Shown here: one piece after another, positions 1-13,080 of the stretch
Layout of the letters: each line of letters begins with the position of its first letter
Numbering within the stretch: the first letter of the stretch is position 1
From: Onchocerca volvulus
Taxonomy: Eukaryota; Nematoda; Chromadorea; Rhabditida; Onchocercidae
Reading direction: 5' to 3'
Length of the DNA stretch: 64,000 nt
NCBI GenBank assembly: GCA_000499405.2
Contig: HG738137.1
Location: 24,804,317-24,868,316 of the forward strand
Notes under the pieces: generated by a model
Databases searched by the model: none
What the model saw: only the letters and a program-made list of their open reading frames with translations
What the model was told of the DNA's origin: nothing
Position numbers and translations under genes: made by a program

Positions 1-1105
1 GAATGCATTGTAGAAAACTTCCGTATGTAAGCAAATCTAGAGAAGTTGCGGAAATCTCTAAAACACGCAATTCGACAAAAGGACATTTCGATTGGATTTC
101 CTCCAAAAATTATGATGAAATTCTCATATGACACTTGCGAATTGCAGCATATGAAAAGATATTTCAGAGAGGGACCTGAAAATTTCATTTCAAATAGAAA
201 TCTCAAAATTTCCTTAAATGAAGTAACAATGTGCTAATTTCAATACAGAATAAGATCTCGTCACTTATTTTCCATAAAATCAGTCATAAGAAGGTATTTA
301 ATTATCTTAAGATCATGATCACGCTATCCTTTAAGACTAGATTTGAATTTGTGCCACATTCATTTTCCAATATTGCTTTTTTTATTATTAGGAAAATAGG
401 CAACATAATACCAAATAAATAAGTAATGCCACAGAATATAAAAAGCTTTATTTTATAATATGTTATTTGAAAAACTTACTTTAATATTAAAACATTGCAG
501 ACGAAGGACAATATTAAGTAAACAAAATGATATGATGAAAACTATAATTCCAACAAGACTGCTATAAATTTACTGACTAGTACACAAGAAAAAACACATT
601 TTTGCTTTCGTTAGATTTCAACAGTGCTAACGAGAAGAATTCAAGAGAAATACTATTAACAACATAATAATAATAACATATTCAGCTAAATAATAAAGTA
701 AAATTCATATGAACATATTCCAGTTTATAAAAATAAAATCATACCTGTGTATATATCACGTTTCTAGAAATGTGTAAATTAACAAAAAGTGAAATATATC
801 ACAATTATCCTAGACATTTTCTTTGAACATACATCATTCTTGCTTTTCGTTTTAAACATGCCACACTTTGTTTCATATTCTTTTCCTACAAATGATATAT
901 GATATACAAATTTCACTTTAAAAGAACTTATTTATGTTTAAGTAATTTATATATAAAACCTGCAGAAAAATGTTGAGTTTGAATAAAAATAAAAATTAAA
1001 AAGAATGACGCAATATTCAAAATAACACAATGGACACAATTTATATAAATTAGAATAACTGAACTGAAAGTACTTCCTTATAAATCGTAACATAGTTCTA
1101 CACAT
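1..1105. other. Left edge, no supported gene
   Basis: This stretch lies downstream of the TMEM199 gene. A plus-strand open frame runs from about 31 to 237 with mixed amino-acid content, and it could be the last exon of a gene lying to the left. It has no recognisable domain and no clear acceptor, so I do not call it coding. The rest (about 240-1105) is AT-rich and shows no open frame worth reporting. It probably contains the TMEM199 3' untranslated region and polyadenylation site. Confidence 0.3.
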
Positions 1106-2993
1106 TCACTTGTTTTTCTTCATCATATCACTTTCTTCAATCTTCTCTTTCACAACTATCTTCTTTGTCTGAAAATTTTTAATCAAATGTCTCGAAATTA
1201 TAGTGAAAGTGATATGAAATCTCTTCAAATAAATTTTAATTTACCACTGAAATTTTAACAACCCTTGCATGTTCATAAATTTTGAATATAAGTATGAACT
1301 TATGAACCTTTATTGGTTTTTCTCCCAAACCATCCATTCCTTTCACTATAAAATATAAATCGGCGAAGAAAATAACAGTTGCAATTGTTAAACCAAGAGC
1401 TATTCGAAATGCTACATCCAAATGTACATCTGGATAAGCATAACCGATTCCTAAAATATCAAAAATTTTGATATCGATGGAGAAAAATTGAAATTATTCC
1501 AACAACTGTGAAAATATTAAAGGGAAAGAGATATAAACAACCAGTTCACAATTTAAAATCGAAAAACTGTGAAGAAACTACAGTGAAACGAATTCTGAAA
1601 CATCATTTGGACATGATTCCAGTATATATTCAAAATATTAAAAAAAATAACTTACATAAATTTACCGAAATATCCAAATGAAAATGTCAAAAAATATTTA
1701 CCGAAATATCCGAATGAAAATCCACCAGCTACTGTGAGAAGCGTATTTAATATTACTATCAATTGTCGATTCACTGCTTTCATTTCCTACAACAACAAAA
1801 ACAGAAATGTAGTTCTTTTCAATCATTATTTTTTCCCCAAAAGAATTGAAATTCAGGAATATTTTACTTGTAACAATTACAGAATTCTAAAACTACTGCT
1901 CCTGTTTATTGGCAACGATGTAAGACAACATTACCATCAGTAAATTATAATAATATTTCTCAAAATGCAATATTTAAGGGCAAATGCATTTTTTTTCTTT
2001 CTTATAATAGAGTACTTGTAAACTGAAATAAAAAAGCATAAATTAGGAAAATCTGAAGAAGGTTATAATTTCAATGTTGTTATGTAAAGAATACGTATAA
2101 ATTAAATAAAAATTAAAATTATAGAAGATGGAAGTTTTAATCGCAACTAAAAAATGCATACTTCACCGAATCCATGCAGTAAGTTTTCACGCCCATAAAT
2201 CTGATTAGGATCAACTGACCGTGTCATCTCACGATATTCGCGATTTTCCTGAAACAAAATCCTATTATCTTCTCGACTCATAACTAGGCTTAAAAAATAA
2301 CTTTAATTAGTTATTTTCTAACTACTGCACATGTAAATACAAGTATCCATTCCTAAACAAATCATGAAACACGGAAGGAGAAAGGAAACTTCTTTATTAA
2401 ATCAATTATTCAATTAATTAATTAATATCGTTCCGACAAAACAGCAAAGTATTTCTTGAAAGTACACAAAAAAAAAAAAGAAATAACAAATTAAAAATAT
2501 TTTTTAAATATTTACCTGCTCTCGTTTCAATCTTTCAATTCTAGCTTCATATTCTGGATTAACTTTCTTTTCAATCACTGGAACATGAGGTTTTATTTTT
2601 TCAATAAACTTGTAAACGGGGAATCTCTTGTTGGAAAGAGACTTCAAAATGGATATCATTTCATCATAATCAAATATCATCTTTTCATCCTGTAACTAAA
2701 AATTGGTATGCAAAGTGTCAAACTTCGATCACAACTTATTTATTTCGGAATAAATCCAAAATATTGTAGCATTTCGTTTTGCAGTTATTCTTTCCTCGGA
2801 ATATGCATCTACTTTAGCAATTGAAATACACGTAATTTTGAACAGCATAATGATTACCGTAATTTTAGAAGTCCTAATTGCTGAAAATTTCTACCTTCAT
2901 TAATCGATTACTTCGTATTTTCATTTCTTCATCATCCAATTCATTCAACCAATCTTGTAACAACTCAACATCATCCTTCGATACTTCCCACAT
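1106..2993 (-). CDS. TMEM199: V-ATPase assembly factor TMEM199/VMA12
   Basis: Six exons, read on the minus strand: 2993-2895, 2689-2516, 2248-2162, 1786-1702, 1450-1308 and 1168-1106. All junctions keep frame and give 216 residues, close to the roughly 208 of the human protein. In this family the protein is an ER membrane factor that helps assemble the V0 sector of the vacuolar H+-ATPase. The family signature is visible: an acidic cytosolic N-terminal part, then SVDPNQIYGRENLL (about residues 102-115). Two hydrophobic segments follow, LIVILNTLLTVAGGFSFGYF and AFRIALGLTIATVIFFADLY. The tail is lysine-rich (KKIVVKEKIEE, ending MMKKNK). The start is MWEVSKDD; an acceptor-like TTTTCTACAG lies 14 bases upstream, which suits spliced-leader addition. 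The donor after exon 5 (GTTCAT) is weak and is the least certain junction. Exon 4 has a duplicated donor, listed separately. Confidence 0.9.
1660..1721 (-). repeat. 36-bp offset duplication spanning a splice donor
   Basis: Two near-identical 26-base copies, 1660-1685 and 1696-1721, lie exactly 36 bases apart and differ at one position. On the minus strand each reads TTTTCATT, then GGATATTTCG, then GTAAAT, which is the end of TMEM199 exon 4 plus its donor. The gene therefore has two tandem copies of the same donor. Use of the distal one would add 12 codons with no stop and without changing frame. Confidence 0.85.
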
Positions 2994-5602
2994 TGGTCAG
3001 TAATAATCTGTAGAAAACTTCCTCATTTTGAAATGTTATCAAATGAGAATCAAAATGAATCAATTGATTTCCTCTCCAATACATCTATTCATCCCAAAAT
3101 TCACTCATCTATTATCTTCAGCGAATGTTTAATTTTGAATTAATAATGAATTAATAGCAACTATTTCCAACACATTTGTTCCCAAAAGTAATGGATAAAA
3201 GAAAGGCTAGCATCGAGTTTGTATTTTTAGATAGAAGTACCACATTAACAATTGGACACAAGTATTCCGGAATATTCTAACGCAAACAAAATCCACGAAA
3301 TCGGTCCAGGATTCATAGATTTCTTCCTTCCTTCCTTCACTTTTCGCAATTTTAGCACAAAATTAAATTATTTTCATTCAAAAATGAAACACTTAGAAAT
3401 CAAATATAAAACTGTCTCACTAAGTTATCACATAAAACTATATTCTAATAATACCAAAAGAAAATTTTCTGATTTGTATTTTCTTGATATGTGATATATA
3501 AAGATTGATAACAATTTCCAAAAATGTTGCTTTATGCTATACCAATTTTTAACGAAAAAAAAAGAAACCAACTTTGATAATCGGGAAAAGAAAAACAAAC
3601 AAACAAACATTATAATAAAATAACACAACTGGAGGCAATCAAAAAATTTTCACTGATAAAAAAATTTTGACAATGACATCCAAAAAATTATGAAAATATT
3701 ACTAGATCATTTCAGATGCATCACGTCAGTACTGGATATAAATGTTAAAATGACCAAATCCTTCTTGCAATATTCTGGATTTAGAAAATTCATATATCAT
3801 TTGCCATCTCAAATACATGTTTTCTGCATTGCATAACTAACAGCAAATTTCAAAGATTCGGAGGATTACGGTAGAAAAGAAGAAACGAGAAAAAAAGGTT
3901 GAAATAGGGAAGTACAAAAATATTGCAGAAGAAATATCCAGATCAATTTAAGACACAATTCACTGGTACCATTAACAAATCAGTCTACCCTATAATAATA
4001 AATTTACACAATTCATACAGAAAAGAGAAAAGAGTCACCATAAAGCAAAATGGTAACCCGTAATAAAAATCCAGAGATATTACTTCATCTTCCATTCCTC
4101 ATCATTATATTTCATCAAGAATTTGCCCCATTTTGAAACAAGCACAAAAATAGCTATATTTAAAAGTTGGAAAGTTTTCTCTACGTTTCACGAAAGGTAG
4201 AAACATATAGAGAATTGAATACTAACTATACATTTACGGAAAAATAAGCTTTATTTTCATGACTAGAATTTGAGTTTTTAATATTATGCTTGTAAGTGGA
4301 AGAAGAAATTCAATAATGATAAAAAATATAGAGATTGTATAGCAAATAGTGTCATACTTTTCCAAAAGTTGGAAAAAACCTGAAAGTTAGATTTTTCGAG
4401 AATAGCATTTTACATTTAATCAACACATTTTTAGGAAATGAGAATACGAGATTCATTGTTCTGCATATAATTTAAATGAACCTGATAAATCATATTAAGT
4501 CAATCAACTGTTTAATATATTTTAGTTACATTCTTTTTTTTTCTCTCTCTACCAGAAATACATGCACAAAACCACACAATAAGACTAAACTAGTTTTGCC
4601 TTTATTTAATAACGACCATGTAATTAATGAAGCCAGCATTACATTCTGCAGTTATTTATAACGTTACTGTTCTCATATTTGACAGCTTTCTGGTTGTATA
4701 ATCCTACTTTGTTCAAATCCCAAAATATTAAAAAAAAAAAAAAAACAACAGTAAAGGAAACCGAAATCATTATAAGAAATCAGTTCAATATCATCATGCA
4801 CATGATGAATTCAACACAATGTCCAGCAAAGCAGATGCCAAAATATATGATGTCCAATGTGAAACATTCATGAGGATCACGAAATTAATTTTACTATAGT
4901 CCAATAGAAATTTACAGAGGGCGGAAAATCAAGAAACTTTTTACATTTTTACTCGAATATAATATCAAAAGTATAATTTCAGCTATCCTAAAGGCAGTGC
5001 ACAAACCGAACAAATGAAGACCATAAATGTTCGGTAAGAAGAAACAGACAACAAAACTGCCATGATTTTACTTAGCGATTAATTAACAGCAATCAATAGC
5101 GAATTATAAAATTATAATTAAAAAACAATTCTGCTTCCACCCATACTGATGTTTTCACTTAAATAATACTAGATTACACCACTAGAAAATGTATATGAAA
5201 TTACTTTTTAATACACTACAAAAAAGAACTATTCCAATTTCTTAATATTTTTAAATTTTCAACAGTTATCCAGAGAAACATTCCATCAAATTGAACAATA
5301 AATTTACAAAACCAGTTGAATTTAACATCAGATAATCAGTCATCGGAGCTCTCATGATCATCATCATCTTTATAACTATCCAAAATCATTAACCTATCCA
5401 GTTTACATATGCTTTTTCGAATATTTTAGAAATCCGGGCCTAAATTTCTTCGCTCTTTATAATCTTTCCTAAAGTATATATATATTTTCAAGTGGTGTCT
5501 TAAAAAAAAAAAAAGAAAAGGAAAAGAAAAAAAGAAAAAATTTGAACAGAAAAATACCCTTTCAATAAACCATTCATTTATCAGTAGATACAACAAAAAT
5601 GC
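2994..5602. other. Spacer between TMEM199 and the USP gene
   Basis: About 2.6 kb of AT-rich sequence between two minus-strand genes. It should hold the TMEM199 promoter and spliced-leader site at its left end and the USP 3' untranslated region at its right end. A poly-A run (about 4730-4744) and A/G-rich tracts (about 5501-5540) are present. Short open frames at 3252-3494, 4476-4661 and 4679-4873 are low in complexity or lysine-rich and have no recognisable motif. I see no gene here. Confidence 0.5.
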
Positions 5603-8600
5603 TCAAGTATCCATCGATATTTGAACATATGGACGCTTCATAATACGATTCCTGGTAGGTGTTTCATTTTGCGTATCATTCGCAGCATTCAATGTTACCG
5701 AAGGTGAAACAGAATTTCTGAATGCATCACCACGAACGTACAACAATATGTAGGCTTGTGTGCTGTGTAAGTCAGATAAAGAAATTCTGTGACGCTGAAA
5801 AAACAATTTCATTATTATCGAAATGACGCTATGAAGAACAGGAAAAATATATCTGAAAATGTAGCATTAACCAAAGAGTAACTCACTGATAAATGCATTG
5901 AATGAATTTTTTTCGTGAACAATTCTTTCTCTAACTGCTTTACCTAATTACTAAATACATGATTGAAAAATAGCATTAAGGTCTACAGGATTAAATAAAT
6001 ATATCGATCTAGCAAAAAATTTTTTTGCTTATATTTCAACAGTAATATGAAGTTGTATGCTACTGTTAGGCAACAGAAGTAAGATTCAATAGAGTGGTTT
6101 ACGACTGACATAACACATTCTTCTTTCTGAAGCTCAGAATCAATTATGTTCAACTGCGACTGCATCATCACTGGTATATTTAAATATTGGATAATCCTAT
6201 TAATTTTCAACATTTCAATTTTCTATTTAAATTCATTAAATGAAGCCTTCCATTTAGCAATTATTTTTAAAAAAAAGAAATGATCTAAATCAATTTGCTA
6301 CCACCGCATGAAATGTAGTTATCGCAAAATCCTATTCCTTTCCGCATATTTATGTTTCTTATAACGAATATCTCATACCCGAGTTAATTTTTTTTTTTAT
6401 TTCAACCAAGTTTCATGTTTCATTAGCAGATAAATTAACTCCCATATCATGAGACAATAATATGTTCTAATGTAGTACATTAACCTGCTCATCATCGAAC
6501 AAATAATAACTTCTACCATCAAAACCTCGTACAACAGCAACATAGTGCCCATGTTCTACTGCATTACCCATATGTTGAACAATACCAGTAAGTTCATAGT
6601 TGTGTGATTCCCCTGCACGATGAACATATCGGTCAAGATCCAGCTTCAACTAAAAATTTAGAATAAGCGTCGTTCTTGCAAAGAAATTGTGGAATAAATT
6701 TGGGGAATCACACAGATTCTGTAAATCAGTTATATAATGCAACGTAAACATGCAAAATTTCCCAAAACATGTTTATATATAGATAACAAGCAACAATGGA
6801 ATGATATCAATATAATGCAAAACATATTCTGGTTTGCTATACAGAAATATTCTGGGTTGTCTTATATAAATTGAAGATTATCCTCTAGTGACTAACTACT
6901 AATCACTGCCAATCTAAACGGTGAGTGAATTGAAAATAAAACAGGATACTCAAATGTACGCAATTACTAGAAGGCATCCTGCAGACTAATAACTAGATTT
7001 TTATGGTATAACGCAAGATAATTTTTCTGTAAAAAACATACACTGAAATTGACATGGACGCCTATTTTTCCACCGAATGAATTGAACCTCTTTAGCTGGA
7101 TAAGCAAAATGTTCGGTGCACGTAGAATACGTGAACTACGTTGGATCTGCGTCGTCCTTTTACAGCTGCAGATGAAATAATTGTAAACAAACTCCTTAAT
7201 TACAGAATATTTACTCTTTTTCGTTGAATATTCTTCTATCTCTTCAATTATTTTACAACATACTCATGGAATGCCTCAAAATTTTATTTCACCTGCTGAA
7301 ATTTAAATGCTATCGCTTCCAAAAGTAATTTTGATATTTTTCTTGTTCCTTTGACTTAACTCATGTTTTCATCAGTTCAGAAAAAATATTTCCAAGAGAA
7401 TTTGTGGTCCCAATTTTTGACCAAAAAGGAAAACATACTTGGTGCATTTAAAATTGTTCAACACTTCGCTGCCAAAATAATCATCAAGTAAATCCTCCAA
7501 AGTTATTCGCCTGTCATAACTTGATTTCTTTATGCCAAGATTAAGCTCCCGAAAGCGTTCGTAATTTATTAATATTGCAGAACAAGCTGAACATTGAATT
7601 TGATTCCGTAAGGTCCCGACAAAAAGTTGTTCTACCGGTGTCAAAAAACGTGGTCCACTAGAATAAAAACAGATTAAAGAAACAGATTAAATTTTTAAGA
7701 AATTAAATAATCTGTGATTCCAGGTGACACTAAAATCTATTCCAGTTTCTAAAGACTATATCTTTTTCTGTAAGCTATTCTCTAGTAACAAAAAAAAAAA
7801 AAAAAATACTTTAATGGATTAGCGAAATTACGATTTGAAGATGATGTTCCATTCCGTGCTTCTGAATCAAGAGCATCTAAAATATGATTCAAAGCTTCAT
7901 GAGCATCTTCCTGTGCACCCAACAGATGAGATGGAAATGCCTCTGAAAAATATTACGTAACTTATGACGAAAACAGAATAGATTTTCGACAATTTATAAT
8001 TCAAAGATAAATTTAACGACAGAAATCTTACTTTCCAGAATGAAATTAATCCAAGAAGGTTTGAATGGTTGTTTACTTGACATTGAACATCTTATAAACT
8101 TTGCAAGACCACACGCGACACAATCCTTCACACCTATAATTTAAATTTGATGCAGAAATGAACGGATAAAATTGAAATATAAAAGCTGAAATATAATCAA
8201 CTTACAAGAAAATAAAGGGATATGCTCGCCAAGATATCGTGCAAACGGGATACAATGTAAAATAATCTGAAGGACAGCGTTTAAAAAGCAGTCATTGGAA
8301 TAGTTACAAAGACCGACACCGACATTACGACCATCTGGATTCTGGAAATAAATAATGAAAATTTTCGGAAAAATTCATCCTATGTTTCTGAAAAACTAAA
8401 AGCATTTCAATACAATGAAATCATTCCAAAATTAGTGGATACAAAATATTCAAAGCATTATCGCGAAAATATATCATTAAAACTAACCATAACGCGACTA
8501 CCTTCCCATGTTGAATAAAATATTACTCGATTATTTACTAAAAATCTAGTTTCCAGTTCACTATTTTCTGATATCAATCGCTTCTCTTCTTTACCATTCA

Positions 8601-11600
8601 GAGTTCGATTGCCCTGAAAAACATAATTAGAAGAACACAATACAAGAATGCCGCGATTACTGAAAATAATCATAATCAATTATAATCATTCAGATTCATT
8701 TTAATTATCCAAAAAGAAATTTTTGATAATGAAAAACTACACTGCTCAGTTCAATTAACCAGATTATGCATCACCCTACTTCTTTGCCAGTTTCCTTGAA
8801 ATCAAAAACTTAAATTCTGGAAATTAGTTATAAAAATATAAATAAATTTCTGCCTCAATAGTAATAATCCCAATAACTATATTCTGCGGCAAATGATATA
8901 TCACAGGATGAGATAGAATTTAAAAAAATGAGATAAGCTAAGCACAGTAAAAAATCAAAAAAAGAAAAAAGATCGAACCGTGACAAATAAAAAAATGTTT
9001 GAAAATTATTACGATAAAAGTTAACCTGAGATTCCATCTTTCTGGTCGACGTATGACTAGCATTTACATCTATGCGTCGTTTTACAGCACCATTTAGTAC
9101 CTGCTTCGATCCAGATGTAAAACATTTGGATGTTGACGGCTTGTTATTATCATAACCGTTCTGATTTTCAAAATTCAAATGAGAGTTAATGCGAACTGGA
9201 GAACAGCTAAAAATTTGAAAAAAATCAAAAAAAATTTTTCATGATTTCATTTTTTTCTAGAAACGAAATAAAGTAACCGCACTTCTTTATTTCAAGCAAA
9301 TATTATATTGGAAATTAAACTGAATAATACAATAGACTGAAGACAATAATCGAATAATTCCAATTATTACAATTAACATAGTAATCAGAACTAGCATATA
9401 TGATAAAATTTCAAAGATAAAAAAAAATCTTACTTGGGCCGTCTAAAACTAGTTGTGCCATGGAGTATATCTCGAGCAAAATACTTCGAGAGTTTTGTCG
9501 CTCCGTCATTGGTTTGAATAGAATCTACAATGTTCAGATGTTTTCCAGTACTTTTATGTTGAGTGTCCGCAACAGTATGACTTTTTGGTGAATGATTGGT
9601 AGAATTAATAGCCACTGACAACGGATTGATGGTACTGTTTATACTTGAATTACGTACTGACAATGCGGATGATGAATTCATTTTCAAGCGTTTTGCACTA
9701 AAATAAATTCAATTTTTTACATGAACTGCATGTCTTCTAACCATTGTATTATATCAATGTATTTCATAAGCATTTTTATAGATATAGCAGAAAATTCTCT
9801 GATGTTTTAAAAATGTAATCCTATAGCATACGGAATTTAAAATATGATTTCAAACATCTCATATTATGTTAGGTATGAAACGTCATCGATATGCTTCGAA
9901 AAAAAAAAGCTTCTCGAAACCTTATTTTCGCAGCAAAAATCTTAGAGAAAAACGTAGAAACCTCAAACATTTTAGAAAAAATTGCTTTGCTAATCACTAC
10001 GGCAATTGCCAAGATGATAAATAACAAAGTGGGTGCAGGAAAAAATAAATAAAAACCATTATAATTACAAAAATCTGATATTAGAATGTGAGTGGTTGTC
10101 TACTTTTAAGACAATATGCTTGAGACGAATACATCAATATTAAACCCGTAGCATTCCTCTATCTTCTCTTCCCTTCCGTCATTCCGATTCTCCAAAAAGA
10201 TCCATGATGTTGTAAATTATACCAAGATAATAATACAGAATTAAGTAACCTTCGAGCGGAAGGTGAACGCGGCGATGACGAACTATCGCGATAATTCGTT
10301 TGAATCATACGTAATCCTGTGGAGTCATATGAAGACGGTACATGATTTGAAACTATTCCTAAACATAATATCTCAATAATATCAAAATTTTTAATGCAGT
10401 TAACTTCATCTATCACTGATTAGAACCAATGTCATATCAAATAACTATGAACTCTGAAATTTAATACATCTCTTATAAAAAATTGGCTTTCTTTTTAGTT
10501 TGTCGAAATATACATATAAAATTCATATTCTAATACCATCTACGAATTCCCAGGTACATTAAAATCATCCTGGGTGGCAAGCTGATTCTTAAAATGTGAT
10601 TTATCAAAAATTTAAAACAAACCACTGGAAATTATTTCGTATCGTTCACCTTCAACTTCGCATGTTCTTGAGGTACTTTGTTCAGAATTCGATGTCGATG
10701 AATTTAGCACAGTGCAATTCTTTGCAGTAGGTCGCATTATTGACTGTTTTTCAAAATCAAGACTTTGACTATAACAAGTACTACTAAATGAACTTTATTA
10801 AAAGAAAGAACAAGAAAAGGAGAGAGAGGGTGAGAGAAAAAGAAAAAACTTTCTTGTGTTTTTCTGTGTTTTTTATCACGACAATTTGTATGTAAGAAAC
10901 AGTTATTTATTGCTGAATAACCCAACCTTCTTACAACAGAAAGGATAAGACGAAAAAACAACCGGAAAAATAAAAGAAGGGAAAGAATGAAAACAACATT
11001 AAAAAAAGCTGAAATACATCCTTGAAGACACAAAAAAATAATGATGAATAGCCAAATTATGAAAGTCCGAACTTCTTTTCCTAACAACAATTATATTTAC
11101 CGCTTTGAAACAACTCTAAAAATAGTTACTAAATCTTTATAAACTTTATTTTGTAGAGAATAATTAAAAACAATTGTCATAAAACATGATCAGTAATAAC
11201 AAATCTTCCCGAATATCCTATCTATCATTGTCTCTTTTCTTTTTTCATCTCTTTGTCAATCGAAAACATCAATAATTTTCCTTTTTCTCATTCAACAAAT
11301 GGTCTCATTGATCATCTCATCTATTAATGCAACTACAATCAATGTTAGTTTTACTTGAAACAATGTAACTTCATTCAAACTTTCGAATACTCACTTTTCT
11401 TTTCTATCCTATTCCTTATTCTTCTCATTTCTATTGAGACGATTTTAAAGAATGAGCATCTTAAACAATGAAAATAAGGATTATCTAATTCTCTCGAAAC
11501 ATATAGTCTACAGTTCTTTCTTTTGCTATCTCTGTACATTAGAAAATTTATCTCGTATGACTGGATCTTCTGGTCCAATTTCCTTACTTTTCATACATAT

Positions 11601-11835
11601 ATTTTATCTCATCATCCTTTCATTGAATGAATACTGTTTGAAAAAAAATATTAAACTGATCAAAACCATACATCTCGTATTAAATTAATATTATCGCATA
11701 TTTTTGAAAGTGCAATCTATCTCCCATCGGAATTATCCAACTGAATTATGTTTTTTCAAAAAAAGAAAAAAAATACCTCGATTTAGCAAATGGAATATAT
11801 GCTTGAATCAATGCCACGGGATCAATTTGCGCCAT
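5603..11835 (-). CDS. Ubiquitin carboxyl-terminal hydrolase, USP family (USP36/42-like)
   Basis: Thirteen exons on the minus strand: 11835-11777, 10768-10623, 10358-10250, 9697-9434, 9206-9026, 8613-8488, 8341-8206, 8133-8032, 7942-7810, 7657-7439, 7165-7042, 6649-6485 and 5794-5603. All phases agree and give 651 residues. USPs are cysteine proteases that remove ubiquitin from proteins. The Ser/Asn-rich N-terminal third (to about residue 250) has no fold I recognise. The catalytic domain runs from about 295 to 605. It has a Cys box GLCNYSNDCFLNAV with nucleophile near C313, a GAQEDAHEAL motif, and CxxC pairs near 441/444 and 490/493 (zinc ribbon). It also has LLIQLKRFN, a His box EHGHYVAVV (H568) and FDDEQ (D585). 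It ends LHSTQAYILLYVR plus a short tail. Exon 1 (MAQIDPVALIQAYIPFAK) joins exon 2 in frame, so I start there rather than at the MRPTAK methionine in exon 2. The USP36/42 assignment is tentative. Confidence 0.85.
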
Positions 11836-12640
11836 AAACGATAAAGAAGCCAACGATGATTGATGCCATACAGAAATCAATCACTTTATGCATTCACCAC
11901 AAACACTATTACATGTACAGCTGTTTCTTTTCGTTTTTCTTCGTCACAATACCTGCATTATTGGTTAGCATTGCTGGAGATAATCGAAATTAATTAGCTG
12001 TACAATGATGATGGTGATTTGATGTGTTTAGATCCAACATTTAAACTATTCTTTTCCCAAAAAAATCCCAATTCATCGATATGCCATCTCTTAGGATAAA
12101 TTCTGTAAGGGACGAAATAATTAGCAGAACAAGCAGAGGAAAATCTGCGAAATTACAAATCTAACATTTATCAACAATAAATAACAACCAATCATTTCCT
12201 TTTTGAAATATAAGTTTGCTTTCATAATTCATATAAGTGTATGGTATGAATAAAGAATCTTACTCGATGTTGCAACGAATAAAAAGTGTTTCTATGTAAC
12301 ATAAACTCAAATTATTACTTTTTGCATACAATAAACGAACAAATGAGTTATAGGAATAAAGATCTACTTATTTTGATGCGAAATTGAAAAAATATTTGCC
12401 CATATCTCTTTAAGAGTTTCATGTCATCTTCGTGATTTGCAATATATGTAATACACTTACCACAATTAAAAGGTCACGTAGCGAAGGTCAAGCGAAACAA
12501 TAAATATGTTTGAAGGAATCTGAATCCTGTATCCTTAAGCGCTCAAATGAGCGAGGTCATTCAATGTTTTCGCTTCAAGACCTCACCTGCAAATTTAGAT
12601 AATGCCTATTATCTCATTCAGAACATTTCATATTGGCTTT
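11836..12640. promoter_or_regulatory. Upstream region of the USP gene with clustered AGGTCA half-sites
   Basis: About 800 bases upstream of the USP start. Three exact AGGTCA hexamers lie on the plus strand at 12471-12476, 12485-12490 and 12554-12559. The first two form a direct repeat with an 8-base gap. A TGAGGTC on the opposite strand lies near 12579-12585. GCTCAAATGAGC (12541-12552) is a small inverted repeat. AGGTCA is the classical nuclear-receptor half-site, and nematodes have many such receptors, so a regulatory role is plausible but inferred. No open frame of note is present. Confidence 0.4.
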
Positions 12641-13080
12641 AACGCCTGACTACGTTAATAATTAGCTCATTCTTATCGAATTTTCAGGAATCCCATAAAT
12701 GTAATCCGGAAATCGACGTTATTCCACAAACGATATAGCGCTGCAACAGCAACTCTCGCAGGTTACCATTACCATAGGCGAACCGCGCGACATGCTTGCG
12801 TCGCGGGTGGCATTGCGCAAATCGGCTGTATCATGACGCAGTTGAATTGTGTGACAAAATGAAATGGGATTCAAACGATGTGATTTGTGATAGAATTCAA
12901 CAAATGCAACATAAATTAGGTAACCTAACAAAGGGTAATTAAGATTTGCGATAATTTCCCTCCTTAAAGTGTTCGCAATTAATTTTATCAGATTTTTCGT
13001 GATACGTGTAAATGTCAACATGCAAGTCATGCCGGTATTTGCACGTAGTACGGCACCGCAATTGTAATCTTCCAAAAATC
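12641..13080. other. GC-richer island with a 118-codon minus-strand open frame
   Basis: This segment is visibly richer in G and C than its surroundings. It carries a minus-strand frame from 13075 to 12719 (starts MEDYNCGAVLRANTG, stops after SCCCSAISFVE). The composition is ordinary and not simple repeat, but I recognise no domain. No splice structure ties it to a neighbour. A perfect 6-base stem, CGCGAC and GTCGCG separated by 8 bases, lies at about 12785-12804. It may be a distal promoter element of the USP gene, a small unannotated gene, or an old insertion. I do not call it a gene. Confidence 0.3.

Noticed and set aside
10737..11090. Minus-strand frame of 117 codons, rich in Leu, Ile and Phe
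   Set aside because: It overlaps the USP intron 1 and exon 2 in another frame. Its hydrophobicity comes from T-rich intron sequence.
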